A stretch of 64,000 nucleotides of DNA from assembly GCF_037126465.1 (NCBI RefSeq), contig NC_088201.1, positions 230,102,258 to 230,166,257 on the forward strand, given 5' to 3'. Each line of letters opens with the position of its first letter. The stretch's first letter is position 1. The stretch is from Ornithodoros turicata (taxonomy: Eukaryota; Arthropoda; Arachnida; Ixodida; Argasidae). This document shows positions 1 to 11,190 of the stretch, piece by piece. Made by a program: the position numbers and the translations under genes. Under the pieces are notes generated by a model. The model ran no database searches, was not told where the DNA came from, and saw nothing but the letters and a program-made list of their open reading frames with translations.

Positions 1-1268
1 GGTTAGGTTAGGTTAGGATAGGCTAGGCTAGGCTAGGTTAGGCTAGGTTAGGTTAAGTTTGGTTAGGTTAGACTAGGTTAGGTTAGGTTAGGCTAGGCTA
101 GGCTAGGCTAGGGTAGGCTAGGCGAGGCTAGGTTAGGCTACGAGCGCGTACAGCGTAGTAAGGCTTAGCAGCGGCCGAGTTTCGTCGGTGAAGCTATCAT
201 GAGAGAGCTACCGGCATTGGAAAACTGTGCTCTAGGTTATGTTAGGTTAGGTTAGGTTAGGATAGGCAAGGCTAGGTTAGGTTAAGTTAGGTTAGGTTAG
301 ACTAGGTTAGGTTAGGTTAGGCTAGGCTAGGCTAGGCTAGGCTAGGGTAGGCTAGGCTAGGCTACGTTAGGCTACGAGCGCGTACAGTGTAGTAAGGCAT
401 AGCAGCGGCCACGTTTCGTCCGTGAAGCTACCATGAGAGAGCTGCCGGCATTGGAAAACTGTGTGTTGGGTTGGGTTAGCTTAGGTTAGGTTAGGCTAGA
501 CTAGGCTAGGTTAGGCTAGGTTAGGTTAGGTTAGGCTAGGCTAGGCTAGGCTAGGCTACGAGCGCGTACAGCGTAGTAAGGCTTAGCAGCGGCCGCGTTT
601 CGTCGGTGAAGCTATCATGAGAGAGCTGCCGGCTTTGGAAAACTGTGTTCTGGTCTGGTCAGGTCAGGTCAGGTCAGGATAGGTTAGTCTAGGCTACGAG
701 CGCGTACAGCGTAGTAAGGCTTAGAAGCGGGTGCGTTTCGTCGGTGAAGCTATCATGAGAGAGCTGCCGGCATTGGAAAACTGTGTTTAGTTTAGTTTAG
801 GTTAGGTTAGGTTCCGTTCGGTTCGGTTCAACTAGGCTCGGCTAGGCTAGGCTAGGCTACCAGCGCGTACAGCGTAGTAAGGCTTAGCAGCGGGCGCGTT
901 TCGTGGGTGAAGTTATCATGAGAGAGCTGCCGGCATTGGAAAACTGTGTTTAGTTTAGTTTAGGTTAGGTTAGGTTCCGTTCGGTTCAGTTCAACTAGGC
1001 TCGGCTAGGCTAGGCTAGGCTACCAGCGCGTACAGTGTAGTAAGGCTTAGCAGCAGCTGCATTTCGTCGGTGAAGCTATCATGAGAGAGCTGCCGGCATT
1101 GGAAAACTGTGTTCTAGGTTATGTTAGGTTAAGTTAGGTTAGGTTAGGTTAGGCTAGGCAAGGGTAGGCTAGGCAAGGGTAGGCTAGGCTAGGCTAGGTT
1201 AGGTTAGGTTAGGTTAGGTTAAGTTAGGTTAGGTTAAGTTAGGTTATGTTATGTTAGGTTAGGTTAGG

Positions 1269-1315
1269 CTCTCTATCATGAGAGAGCTGCCGGCTTTGGA
1301 AAACTGTGTTCTGGT
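1269..1315 (+). repeat. Truncated satellite core (3' half only)
   Basis: A pentamer tract runs directly into GCTCTCTATCATGAGAGAGC, missing the first half of the core with its NotI site. The same junction recurs near 3,153 and 3,725, each time followed by the GGCTTTGG core variant and TCTGG/TCAGG spacer. One deletion copied by array turnover explains all three. Confidence 0.8.
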
Positions 1316-3152
1316 CTGGTCAGGTCAGGTCAGGTCAGGTCAGGTTAGGTTAGGTTAGGTTAGGCTAGGCTACGAGCGCGTACAGCGTAGTAAGGCTTAG
1401 CAGCGCCTGCGTTTCGTCGGTGAAGCTATCATGAGAGAGCTGCTGGCATTGGAAAACTGTGTTTAGTTTAGTTTAGGTTAGGTTCGGTTCGGTTCGGTTC
1501 AAGTGGGCTCGGCTCGGCTAGGCTAGGCTACGAGCGCGTACAGCGTAGTAAGGCTTAGCAGCGGCTGCGTTTCGTCAGTGAAGTTATCATGAGAGAGCTG
1601 CCGGCGTTGGAAAACAGTGTTCTAGGTTATGTTAGGTTAGGTTAGGTTAGGTTAGGTTAGGTTAGGTTAGGCTAGGCTAGGCTAGGCTAGGCTAGGCTAC
1701 GAGCGCGTACAGCGCAGTAAGGCTTAGCAGCGGCCGCGTTTCGTCGTTGAAGCTATCATGAGAGAGCTGCCGGCTTTGGAAAACTGTGTTCTGGTCTGGT
1801 CAGGTCAGCTCAGGTCAGGTTAGGTTAGGTTGGGCTAGGCTACGAGCGCGTACAGCGTAGTAAGGCTTAGCAGCGGCTGCGTTTCGTCGGTGAAGCTATC
1901 ATGAGAGAGCTGCCGGCATCGGAAAACTGTGTGTTGGGTTGGGTTGGGTAGGGTTAGGTTAGGTTAGGTTAGGTTACGCTAGGCTACGAGCATGTACAGC
2001 GTAGTAAGGCGTAGCAGCGGCCGCGTTTCGTCGGTGAAGCTACCATGAGAGAGCTGCCGGCATGGCAAAACGGCGTTCTAGTTAGGTTAGGTTAGGCTAC
2101 GAGCGCGTACAGCGTAGTAAGGCTTAGCAGCGGCTGCGTTTCGTCGGTGAAGCTATCATGAGAGAGCTGCCGGCATTGGAAAACTGTGTTTAGTTTAGTT
2201 TAGGTTAGATTAGATTAGGTTCGGTTCGGTTCGACTAGGCTCAGCTCGGCTAGGCTAGGCTACGAGCGCGTACAGCGTAGTAAGGCTTAGCAGCGGCCGC
2301 GTTTCGTCGGTGAAGCTATCATGGGAAAGCTGCCGGCATTGCAAAACGGCGTTCTAGTTAGGTAAGGTTAGGCTACGAGCGCGTACAGCGTAGTAAGGCT
2401 TGGCAGCGGCCGCGTTTCGTCGGTGAAGCTATCATGAGACAGCTGCTGGCATTGCAAAGTGGCGTTTTAGTTAGGTTAGGTTAGGTTAGGATAGGCTACC
2501 AGCGCGTACAGCGTAGTAAGGCTTAGCAGCGGCCGCGTCTCGTCGGTGAAGCTACCATGAGAGAGCTGCCGGCATCGGAAAACTCTGTGTTGGGTTGGGT
2601 TGGGTTGGTTGGTTGGTTGGGTTAGGTTAGGTTAGGTTAGGTTAGTTTAGGTTAGGTTAGGCTAGGCTAGGCTAGGTTAGGCTAGGCTAGGCTACGAGCA
2701 TGTACAGCGTAGTAAGGCGTAGCAGCGGCCGCGTTTCGTCGGTGAAGCTACCATGAGAGAGCTGCCGGCATGGCAAAACGGTGTTCTAGTTAGGTTAGGT
2801 TAGGCTACGAGCGCGTACAGCGTAGTAAGGCTTGGCAGCGGCCGCGTTTCGTCGGTGAAGCTATCATGAGAGAGCTGCCGGCATTGGAAAACTGTGTTCT
2901 AGGTTATGTTAGGTTAGGTTAGGTTAGGTCAGGTTAGGCTAGGCAAGTGTAGGCTAGGCTAGGTTAGGTTAGGTTAGGTTAGGTTAGGTTAGGCTAGGCT
3001 AGGCTAGGCTAGGCTAGGCTAGGCTAGGCTAGGCTAGGCTAGGCTAGGTTAGGTTAGGTTAGGTTAGGTTAGGTTAGGTTAGGTTAGGTTAGGTTAGGTT
3101 AGGTTAGGTTAGGTTAAGTTAGGTTATGTTAGGTTAGGTTAGGTTAGGTTAG

Positions 3153-3205
3153 GCTCTCTATCATGAGAGAGCTGCCGGCTTTGGAAAACTGTGTCCTGGT
3201 CTGGT
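3153..3205 (+). repeat. Truncated satellite core, second copy
   Basis: This has the same 5'-truncated core junction as near 1,269, preceded by a long TTAGG tract with a TTAAG/TTATG interruption and followed by TCTGG/TCAGG. The shared flanks show it is a copy and not an independent deletion. Confidence 0.8.
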
Positions 3206-3724
3206 CAGGTCAGGTTAGGTTAGGTTAGGCTGGGCTACGAGCGCGTACAGCGTAGTAAGGCTTAGCAGCGGCTGCGTTTCGTCGGTGAAGCTATCATGAG
3301 AGAGCTGCTGCATTGGAAAACTGTGTTTAGTTTAGTTTAGGTTAGGTTAGGTTCGGTTCGGTTCAAGTGGGCTCGGCTAGGCTAGGCTAGGCTACGAGCG
3401 CGTACAGCGTAGTAAGGCTTAGCAGCGGCTGCGTTTCGTCAGTGAAGTTATCATGAGAGAGCTGCCGGCGTTGGAAAACAGTGTTCTACGTTATGTTAGG
3501 TTAGGTTAGGTTAGGTTAGGTTAGGTTAGGTTAGGCTAGGCAAGGGTAGGCTAGGCAAGGGTAGGCTAGGCTAGGTTAGGTTAGGTTAGGTTAGGTTAGG
3601 CTAGGCTAGGCTAGGCTAGGCTAAGCTAGGCTAGGCTAGGCTAGGCTAGGTTAGGTTAGGTTAGGTTAGGTTAGGTTAAGTTAGGTTAGGTTAAGTTAGG
3701 TTATGTTAGGTTAGGTTAGGTTAG

Positions 3725-3775
3725 GCTCTCTATCATGAGAGAGCTGCCGGCTTTGGAAAACTGTGTTCTGGTCTG
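3725..3775 (+). repeat. Truncated satellite core, third copy
   Basis: This is the third copy of the truncated core, about 570 bp after the second. The surrounding pentamer order (CTAGG block, TTAGG block, TTAAG, TTATG, truncated core, TCTGG) repeats that of the earlier copies. Confidence 0.8.
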
Positions 3776-6700
3776 GTCAGGTCAGCTCAGGTCAGGTTAG
3801 GTTAGGTTGGGCTAGGCTACGAGCGCGTACAGCGTAGTAAGGCTTAGCAGCGGCTGCGTTTCGTCGGTGAAGCTATCATGAGAGAGCTGCTGGCATTGGA
3901 AAACTGTGTTTAGTTTAGTTTAGTTTAGGTTAGGTTAGGTTCGGTTCGACTAGGCTCGGCTCGGCTAGGCTAGGCTAGGCTACGAGCGCGTACAGCGTAG
4001 TAAGGCTTGGCAGCGGCCGCGTTTTGTCGGTGAAGCTATCATGAGACAGCTGCTGGCATTGCAAAGTGGCATTTTAGTTAGGTTAGGTTAGGTTAGGTTA
4101 GGCTACCAGCGCGTACAGCGTAGTAAGGCTTAGCAGCGGCCACGTTTCGTCGGTGAAGCTACCATGAGAGAGCTGCCGGCATTGGAAAACTGTGTGTTGG
4201 GTTGGGTTGGGTTGGGTTAGGTTAGGTTAGGTTAGGTTAGGCTAGGCTAGGCTAGGCTAGGTTACGCTAGGTTAGGCTAGGTTAGGTTAGGTTAGGCTAG
4301 GTTAGGCCACGAGCATGTACAGCGTAGTAAGGCGTAGCAGCGGCCGCGTTTCGTCGGTGAAGCTACCATGAGAGAGTTGCCGGCATGGCAAAACGGCGTT
4401 CTAGTTAGGTTAGGTTAGGCTACGAGCGTGTACAGCGTAGTAAGGCTTAACAGCGGCTGCGTTTCGTCGGTGAAGCTATCATGAGAGACCTGCCGGCATT
4501 GGAAAACTGTGTTTAGTTTAGTTTAGGTTAGGTTAGATTAGGTTCGGTTCGGTTCGACTAGGCTCGGCTCGGCTAGGCTAGGCTACGAGCGCGTACAGCG
4601 TAGTAAGGCTTAGCAGCGGCCGCGTTTCGTCGGTGAAGCTATCATGAGGCAGCTGCTGGCATTGCAAAACGGCGTTCTAGTTAGGTAAGGTTAGGCTACG
4701 AGCGCGTACAGCGTAGTAAGGCTTGGCAGCGGCCGCGTTTCGTCGGTGAAGCTATCATGAGACAGCTGCTGGCATTGCAAAGTGGCGTTTTAGTTAGGTT
4801 AGGTTAGGTTAGGATAGGCTACCAGCGCGTACAGCGTAGTAAGGCTTAGCAGCGGCCGCGTCTCGTCGGTGAAGCTACCATGAGAGAGCTGCCGGTATCG
4901 GAAAACTGTGTGTTGGGTTGGGTTGGGTTGGTTTGGGTTAGGTTAGGTTAGTTTAGGTTAGGTTAGGCTAGGCTAGGCTAGGTTCGGCTAGGCTAGGCTA
5001 GGCTACGAGCATGTACAGCGTAGTAAGGCGTAGCAGCGGCCGCGTTTCGTCGGTGAAACTACCATGAGAGAGCTGCCGGCATTGGAAAACTGTGTGTTGG
5101 GTTGGGTTAGATTAGGTTAGGTTAGGTTAGGCTAGGCTAGGCTAGGTTCGGCTAGGCTAGGCTAGGCTACGAGCATGTACAGCGTAGTAAGGCGTAGCAG
5201 CGGCCGCGTTTCGTCGGTGAAGCTACCATGAGAGAGCTGCCGGTATGGCAAAACGGCGTTCTAGTTAGGTTAGGTTAGGCTACGAGCGCGTACAGCGTAG
5301 TAAGGCTTAGCAGCGGCCGCGTTTCGTCGGTGAAGCTATCATGAGAGAGCTGCCGGCATTGGAAAACTGTGTTTAGTTTAGTTTAGGTTAGGTTAGATTA
5401 GGTTCGGTTCGGTTCGACTAGGCTCGGCTCGGCTAGGCTAGGCTGCGAGCGCGTACAGTGTAGTAAGGCTTAGCAGCGGCCCCGTTTCGTCGGTGAAGCT
5501 ATCATGAGAGAGCTGCCGGCATTGGAAAACTGTGTTCTAGGTTATGTTAGGTTAGGTTAGGTTAGGTTAGGTTAGGTTAGGTTAGGTTAGGCTAGGCTAG
5601 GCAAGGCTAGACTAGGTTAGGCTAGGTTAGGTTAGGTTAGGTTAGGTTAGGTTAGGCTAGGCTAGGCTAGGCTAGGCTAGGCTAGGTTAGGTTAAGCTAG
5701 GCTAGGCTAGGCTAGGCTAGGCTAGGTTAGGCTACGAGCGCGTACAGCATAGTAAGGCTTACCAGCGGCCGCGTTTCGTCGGTGAAGCTATCATGGGAGA
5801 GCTGCCGGCATTGGAAAACTGTGTGTTGGGTTGGGTTGGGTTAGGTTAGGTTAGGTTAGGCTAGGCAAGGCTAGGCTACGAGCATGTACAGCGTAGTAAG
5901 GGTAGCAGCGGCCGCGTTTCGTCGGTGAAGCTATCATAAGACAGCTGCTGGCATTGTAAAACAGCGTTCTAGTTAGGTTAGGCTACGAGCGCGTACAGCG
6001 TAGTAAGGCTTAACAGCGGCCGCGTTTCGCCGGTGAAGCTATCATGAGGGAGCTGCCGGCATTGGAAAACTGTGTTTAGTTAGGTTAGGTTAGGCTACGA
6101 GCGCGTACAGCGTAGTAAGGCTTAGCAGCGGCCGCGTTTCGTCGGTGAAGCTATCACGAGAGTGCTGCCGGCATTGCAAAACATAGTTCCAGTTAGTTTA
6201 GCCTACGAGCGCGTACAGCGTAGTAAGGCTTAGCAGCGGCTGCGTTTTGTCGGTGAAGCTATCATGAGAAAGCTGCTGGCATTGGAAAATGGCGTTTTAG
6301 TTAGGTTAGGCTACGTTAGGCTACGAGCGCGTACAGTGTAGTAAGGCTTAGCAGCGGCTGAGTTTCGTCGGTGAAGCTATCATGAGAGAGCTGCCGGCAT
6401 TGGAAAACTGTGCTCTAGGTTATGTTATGTTAGGTTAGGTTAGGTTAGGATAGGGAAGGCTAGGCTAGGTTAGGCTAGGTTAGGTTAAGTTAGGTTAGGT
6501 TAGACTAGGTTAGGTTAGGTTAGGCTAGGCTAGGCTAGGCTAGGCTAGGCTAGGCTAGGTTAGGCTACGAGCGCGTACAGCGTAGTAAGGCTTAGCAGCG
6601 GCCGCGTTTCGTCGGTGAAGCTACCATGAGAGAGCTGCCGGCATTGGAAAACTGTGTGTTGGGTTGGGTTGGGTTAGGTTAGGTTAGGTTAGGCTAGACT

Positions 6701-8677
6701 AGGCTAGGTTAGGCTAGGTTAGGTTAGGTTAGGTTAGGCTAGGCTAGGCTAGGCTAGGCAAGGCTAGGCTAGGCTAGGCTACGAGCGCGTACAGCGTAAT
6801 AAGGCTTAGCAGCGGCCGCGTTTCGTCGGTGAAGCTATCATGAGAGAGCTGCCGGCTTTGGAAAACTGTGTTCTGGTCTGGTCAGATCAGGTCAGGTCAG
6901 GTCAGGTCAGGTTAGGTTAGGCTAGGCTACGAGCGCGTACAGCGTAGTAAGGCTTAGCAGCGGCTGCGTTTCGTCGGTGAAGCTATCATGAGAGAGCTGC
7001 CGGCATTGGAAAACTGTGTTTAGTTTAGTTTAGTTTAGGTTAGGTTGGGTTAGGATAGGCAAGGCTAGGCTAAGTTAGGCTAGGTTAGGTTAAGTTAGGT
7101 TAGGTTAGACTAGGTTAGGTTAGGTTAGGCTAGGCTAGGGTAGGCTAGGGTAGGCTAGGCCAGGCCAGGCTAGGTTAGGCTACGAGCGCGTACAGCGTAG
7201 TAAGGCTTAGCAGCGGCCGTGTTTCGTCGGTGAAGCTACCATGAGAGAGCTGCCGGCATTGGAAAACTGTGTGTTGGGTTGGGTTGGGTTAGGTTAGGTT
7301 AGGTTAGGCTAGACTAGGCTAGGCTAGGTTAGGCTAGGTTAGGTTAGGTTAGGCTAGGCTAGGCTAGGCTACGAGCGCGTACAGCGTAGTAAGGCTTAGC
7401 AGCAGCCGCGTTTCGTCGGTGAAGCTATCATGAGAGAGCTGCCGGCTTTGGAAAACTGTGTTCTGGTCTGGTCAGGTCAGGTCAGGTCAGGTTAGGTTAG
7501 GTTAGGTTAGGCTAGGCTACGAGCGCGTACAGCGTAGTAAGGCTTAGCAGCGGCTGCGTTTCGTCGGTTAAGCTATCATGAGAGAGCTGCCGGCATTGGA
7601 AAACTGTGTTTAGTTTAGTTTAGGTTAGGTTAGGTTAGGTTAGGTTCGACTAGGCTCGGCTAGGCTAGGCTAGGCTACGAGCGCTACAGCGTAGTAAGGC
7701 TTGGCAGCGGCCGCGTTTCGTCGGTGAAGCTATCATGAGACAGCTGCTGGCATTGCAAAGTGGCGTTTTAGTTAGGTTAGGTTAGGTTAGGATAGGCTAC
7801 CAGCGCGTACAGCGTAGTAAGGCTTAGCAGCGGCCGCGTTTCGTCGGTGAAGCTACCATGAGAGAGCTGCCGGCATTGGAAAACTGTGTGTTTGGTTGGG
7901 TTGGGTTGGGTTGGGTTAGGTTAGGTTAGTTTAGGTTAGGTTAGGCTAGGCTAGGCTAGGCTAGGCTAGGCTAGGCTAGCTTAGGGTAGGTTAGGCTAGG
8001 CTAGGCTAGGCTAGGCTACGAGCATGTACAGCGTAGTAAGGCGTAGCAGCGGCCGCGTTTCGTCGGTGAAGCTATCATGAGAGAGCTGCCGGCATTGGAA
8101 AACTGTTCTAGTTAGGTTAGGCTAGGTTAGGCTACGAGCGCGTACAGCGTAGTAAGGCTTAGCAGCGGCCGCGTTTCGTCGGTGAAGCTATCATGAGAGA
8201 GCTGCCGGCATTGGAAAACTGTGTTATGGTCTGGTCTGGTCAGGTCAGGTCAGGTTAGGTTAGGCTAAGCTAGGCTATGCTACGAGCGCGTTCACTGTAG
8301 TAAGGCTTAGCAGCGGCCGCGTTTTGTCGGTGAAGCTATCATGAGAGTGCTGCCGGCATTGCAAAACATAGTTCTAGTTAGTTTAGCCTACGAGCGCGTA
8401 CAGCGTAGTAAGGCTTAGCAGCGGCTGCGTTTTGTCGGTGAAGCTATCATGAGACAGCTGCTGGCATTGGAAAATGGCGTTTTAGTTAGGTTAGGTTAGG
8501 TTAGGCTACGAGCGCGTACACCGTAGTAAAGCTTAGCAGCGGCCGCGTTTCGTCGGTAAAGCTATCATGAGACAGCTGCTGTCATTGGAAAATGGCGTTT
8601 TAGTTATGTTAGGTTAGGTTAGGCTACGAGCGCGTACAGCGTAGTAAGGCTTAGCAGCGGCCGCGTTTCGTCGGTGA

Positions 8678-8682
8678 AGCTA
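8678..8682 (+). repeat. Target-site duplication AGCTA, left
   Basis: AGCTA precedes the 5' LTR and is repeated at 12499-12503 after the 3' LTR; together they restore the uninterrupted core motif GAAGCTATCATGAG. One extra base on either side also matches, so the exact LTR edge is ambiguous by a base. Five bp is the usual copia duplication. Confidence 0.9.
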
Positions 8683-8817
8683 TGTTGGGGAACAAACGAC
8701 AACGACATCATTTCTGGTACGTGCGCATCTATGCATGCGCACCCGCCCACGTTTTCTCATTCTCAGTAAACCTGTTGCACCCGCACTGTTCGGCCGTCTG
8801 TCATTGCAGATCCAATA
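8683..8817 (+). repeat. 5' LTR of copia element
   Basis: It begins TGTTGGGGAACAAACG and ends GATCCAATA. It matches the 3' LTR at 134 of 135 positions by eye, the first base differing. It contains an 8-bp inverted repeat GTGCGCAT/ATGCGCAC at 8721-8742. At 135 bp it is short for a copia LTR. Confidence 0.93.
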
Positions 8818-8831
8818 GGTTATGGGCCCAG
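8818..8831 (+). promoter_or_regulatory. Primer-binding site, half-tRNA initiator Met type
   Basis: GGTTATGGGCCCAG directly abuts the 5' LTR. It is the complement of the anticodon stem-loop of eukaryotic initiator tRNA-Met (CTGGGCCCATAACC), not of the tRNA 3' end. Drosophila copia is known to prime from this internal site of a cleaved initiator tRNA, and the same mechanism is the natural inference here. Confidence 0.9.
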
Positions 8832-8832
8832 A

Positions 8833-9162
8833 GTCACGGAACTGACATCTGCGCTGCACAGGAAGAAAGGTGCTACAGGGTCAACCGCTGGAACCGCTCT
8901 TGATGCTCGTTCGGACGGAGATCTCACTCTAGATTACGTCAAAGGGAAGCTGGTCGATGAATATAACAGGAAGCAAGGGTCTGCTGCCACTACGGGCGAC
9001 TCAGACTCAGCGCTGAGATCCAAGGCCCAGAACAGCGCGAAGAGTTTAGCCACGGCAGCCGCGACGGAATGCTTCTGGTGCAAAAAGGTTGGCCACTTCA
9101 AACGAGATTGTCCGGACTGGAAAGCACAACGGCAAGGCTCTCGCAGAACACGTACTAAGTAG
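8833..9162 (+). pseudogene. gag: copia gag remnant with zinc knuckle
   Basis: An open frame without an in-frame ATG runs from just after the primer-binding site to a TAG at 9160-9162. It carries the conserved C-terminal gag motif SDGDLTLDYVKGKLVDEYNR and then a CCHC zinc knuckle, CFWCKKVGHFKRDC, which binds RNA during packaging. Copia gag is normally several hundred residues; only about 110 remain, so the N-terminal capsid part has been deleted. In related elements gag and pol are one reading frame. The TAG lies in the same frame as the protease that follows, so it is probably a nonsense change and not a natural gag end. Confidence 0.85.
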
Positions 9163-10139
9163 CGGGCGCGGACAGCCGTATCAAGCAGGTCATCCTCTCC
9201 CCATATGGCCTTTGCTACCAGTTGTTCTCCTGGAGACTGGTACATTGACTCCGGCGCCACAAGCCATATGTGCAAGGACCGGCAATTTTTCACGAAGAGC
9301 TACGTGGAGAAGACTGAAACCATTACCGTCGCAAATGGGCAACATGTCTCTTCGGAGGGCGTTGGGAATGGCATTCTTTATTGCGAAGTTGGTGTATCAG
9401 AATTCCATAAAGTCCGAGTGGAAAATGTTCTCTAGGTTCCGGAACTCGAGAGCAACCTTCTTTCAGTCAAGAGGCTCGCACAGCAGGGTAATGTAGTGAC
9501 GTTCCAAGCAGACCGATGCGTCGTGACCAAGAATCGGGACGTGATCGCGACTGGTGAGATCCGCAACGACCTTTACACGCTTTTGACGGCAGGCACGGGT
9601 GCTGCGCACATAACGCAAGTTACCAGACACCATGATTGCATTCACGTGTGGCACCATCGCCTAGGGCACCGCCATTCAGCAGCTGTAGAGAGGTTGCACT
9701 GGGAAGGCTTAGCGGACGGCATCGCTGTGAAGCAGTGCAACGAGCTACTTAAATGCACCAGTTGTTTGAAGGGCAAGATGAAACGTGCTTCCTTCCCTTC
9801 ACACGCGTCTTCAAGGGCGGAACATCTTTTGACCTTGGTGCACACGGACGTCTGTGGTCCAATGCCAGTAGTAACACCAAGCAAGAACAGGTACTTCATT
9901 ACCTTCACAGATGACTTTTCAAGGTACACGGTCCTTTACCTACTGAAGTCCAAGGATGAGGTTCCTGCGAGGGTGGAAGAATATTTGGCTTTGTTTTCCA
10001 ACAAGTTCGGCAGGCATCCGAAGACACTGCGTTCTGATAATGGGACAGAATATACTGGTGGGAAAATTCGAGAAATCCTTCGAAAAACTGGCATCGTACT
10101 CCAGACGACGGTCCCATACAGCCCAGAACAAAACGGTGT
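9163..10139 (+). pseudogene. pol: copia pol, protease and integrase N/core part
   Basis: The same frame as gag continues after the stop. The protease is recognised by WYIDSGATSHM (catalytic Asp codon at 9247). A second in-frame TAG at 9433-9435 falls in the conserved segment ahead of VPELESNLLSVKRL. The integrase zinc-binding HHCC follows (His codons 9652-9667, Cys 9754 and 9763), then the catalytic triad: Asp at 9847 (HTDVCGP), Asp at 10036 (RSDNGTEY) and Glu at 10126 (SPEQNG). The frame is lost about 10,138-10,142, where the protein continues in frame 2. Integrase would join element DNA to the host chromosome; this copy cannot supply it intact. Confidence 0.92.
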
Positions 10140-11190
10140 CAGAAAGAAAGAATCGCACCCTTTGCGAGAGCGCTCGGAGCATGCTGTTCGGTGCCAGCCT
10201 GCCAAAGACTTACTGGGGTGAGGCTGTTGTTACTGCCTGCTACTTGCACAATCGGCTTCCGAGTAAAGCGGTTAACAAGACTCCCTACGAGCTGTGGAAC
10301 AGCAAGAAGCCGAACCTGGCACATCTGAGGATGTTTGGCAGTAGGGCTTATATGCACGTCTCAAATGAACACCGCGACAAATGGGACGCTCGTGCCATTG
10401 AAGGGACCTTGGTAGGATACAGCGAGACACAGAAAGGATACCGTATACTAGTTGGAGGTACCAACAAGGTGAAGGTGTCACGCAGCGTTGTTATTGACGA
10501 GGCTCCAGTCATGGAGAAGTTCTGTCGTGAGTCCCAGGCGGTACCACCTACGCTAGCACGACGAGGAGGCTGTTCATCGGACATTATTGCGGAAGGTAAC
10601 CCCTCTAATGCTGCAAATGATCCATCCGATGAAGTAGTAGTGGAAGTGCTGTCGCCAGCGTCTGCTCCGCAACAAAGCGTAGGCGCTGACGTGCAAGAAA
10701 AGGAGGTGGGAGCTAACATGCCCAGGAGGTCAGCAAGGCGCAACAAAGGAGCTCCACCTGATCGGTTAGCGTACACTACCGCGCAGACTACGACAGCCCC
10801 TGATCCAGTCAGTTGGAAGGAAATGCAGAAGCTACCTCCCTCTGAAAAAGTGAAGTGGATGACAGCGGCGAGGGAAGAGATGGACTCGCTACACCAGCTT
10901 AACACTTGGGATCTTGTGCAGCTACCGCAGGGAAAACATCCATTTGGCTGCAAGTGGATATTCAAAACGAAGCGAGATAAACAGGGGAACGTTGAACGCT
11001 ACAAAGCGAGGTTGGTCGCACAAGGTTTTTCACAGAAGTTCGGCGAAGACTACGACGCAACGTTCGCTCCTGTCGCAAAACTAACAACCTTACGTGTACT
11101 CCTAACCATCGCTGCGATAGAAAAGCTAAAGGTCCGACACTTCGACGTTAAAACTGCTTTCTTGAATGGCGATATCGAAGAGAATATATA
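10140..11190 (+). pseudogene. pol: copia pol, integrase C part and RT N-terminus
   Basis: After a +1 frame change the reading continues with SERKNRTLCESARSMLFG (end of the integrase core), then the integrase C-terminal region (MFGSRAYMHV, LVGYSETQKGYRI) and a variable linker rich in Ser and Pro. Reverse transcriptase begins at about 10,900 with NTWDLVQLP, FGCKWIFKTKRD and YKARLVAQGFSQ, followed by TFAPVAKLTTLRVLL and DVKTAFLNGDIEE. The frame then breaks in an (AT)4 run at 11184-11191, where loss of one AT unit by slippage would account for the shift. Confidence 0.92.

Larger units (their letters stand above)
1..8682 (+). repeat. Composite TTAGG-pentamer satellite, left part
   Basis: This is a tandem array of a core of about 92 bp (from ACGAGCGCGTACAGCG to GGAAAACTGTGTT) separated by pentamer tracts of 10 to more than 200 bp. 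The core holds GCGGCCGC (a NotI site) and several CpGs, while the spacers have few. Spacers are mostly TTAGG and CTAGG, with blocks of TCAGG, TCTGG, TTCGG, CTCGG, TTGGG, TTTAG and CAAGG. The array is already in progress at base 1, so it continues outside the window. It is interrupted by the copia insertion and resumes with the same core. I see no coding capacity. TTAGG is the known arthropod telomere repeat; calling this subtelomeric or interstitial satellite is inference. Confidence 0.95.

Noticed and set aside
1..2000. A functional chromosome end
   Set aside because: The pentamers are degenerate, interrupted by cores, and in the wrong strand orientation for a left terminus.
8934..9293. Minus-strand open frames inside the copia element
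   Set aside because: They overlap conserved gag and pol motifs on the plus strand and show no motifs of their own.
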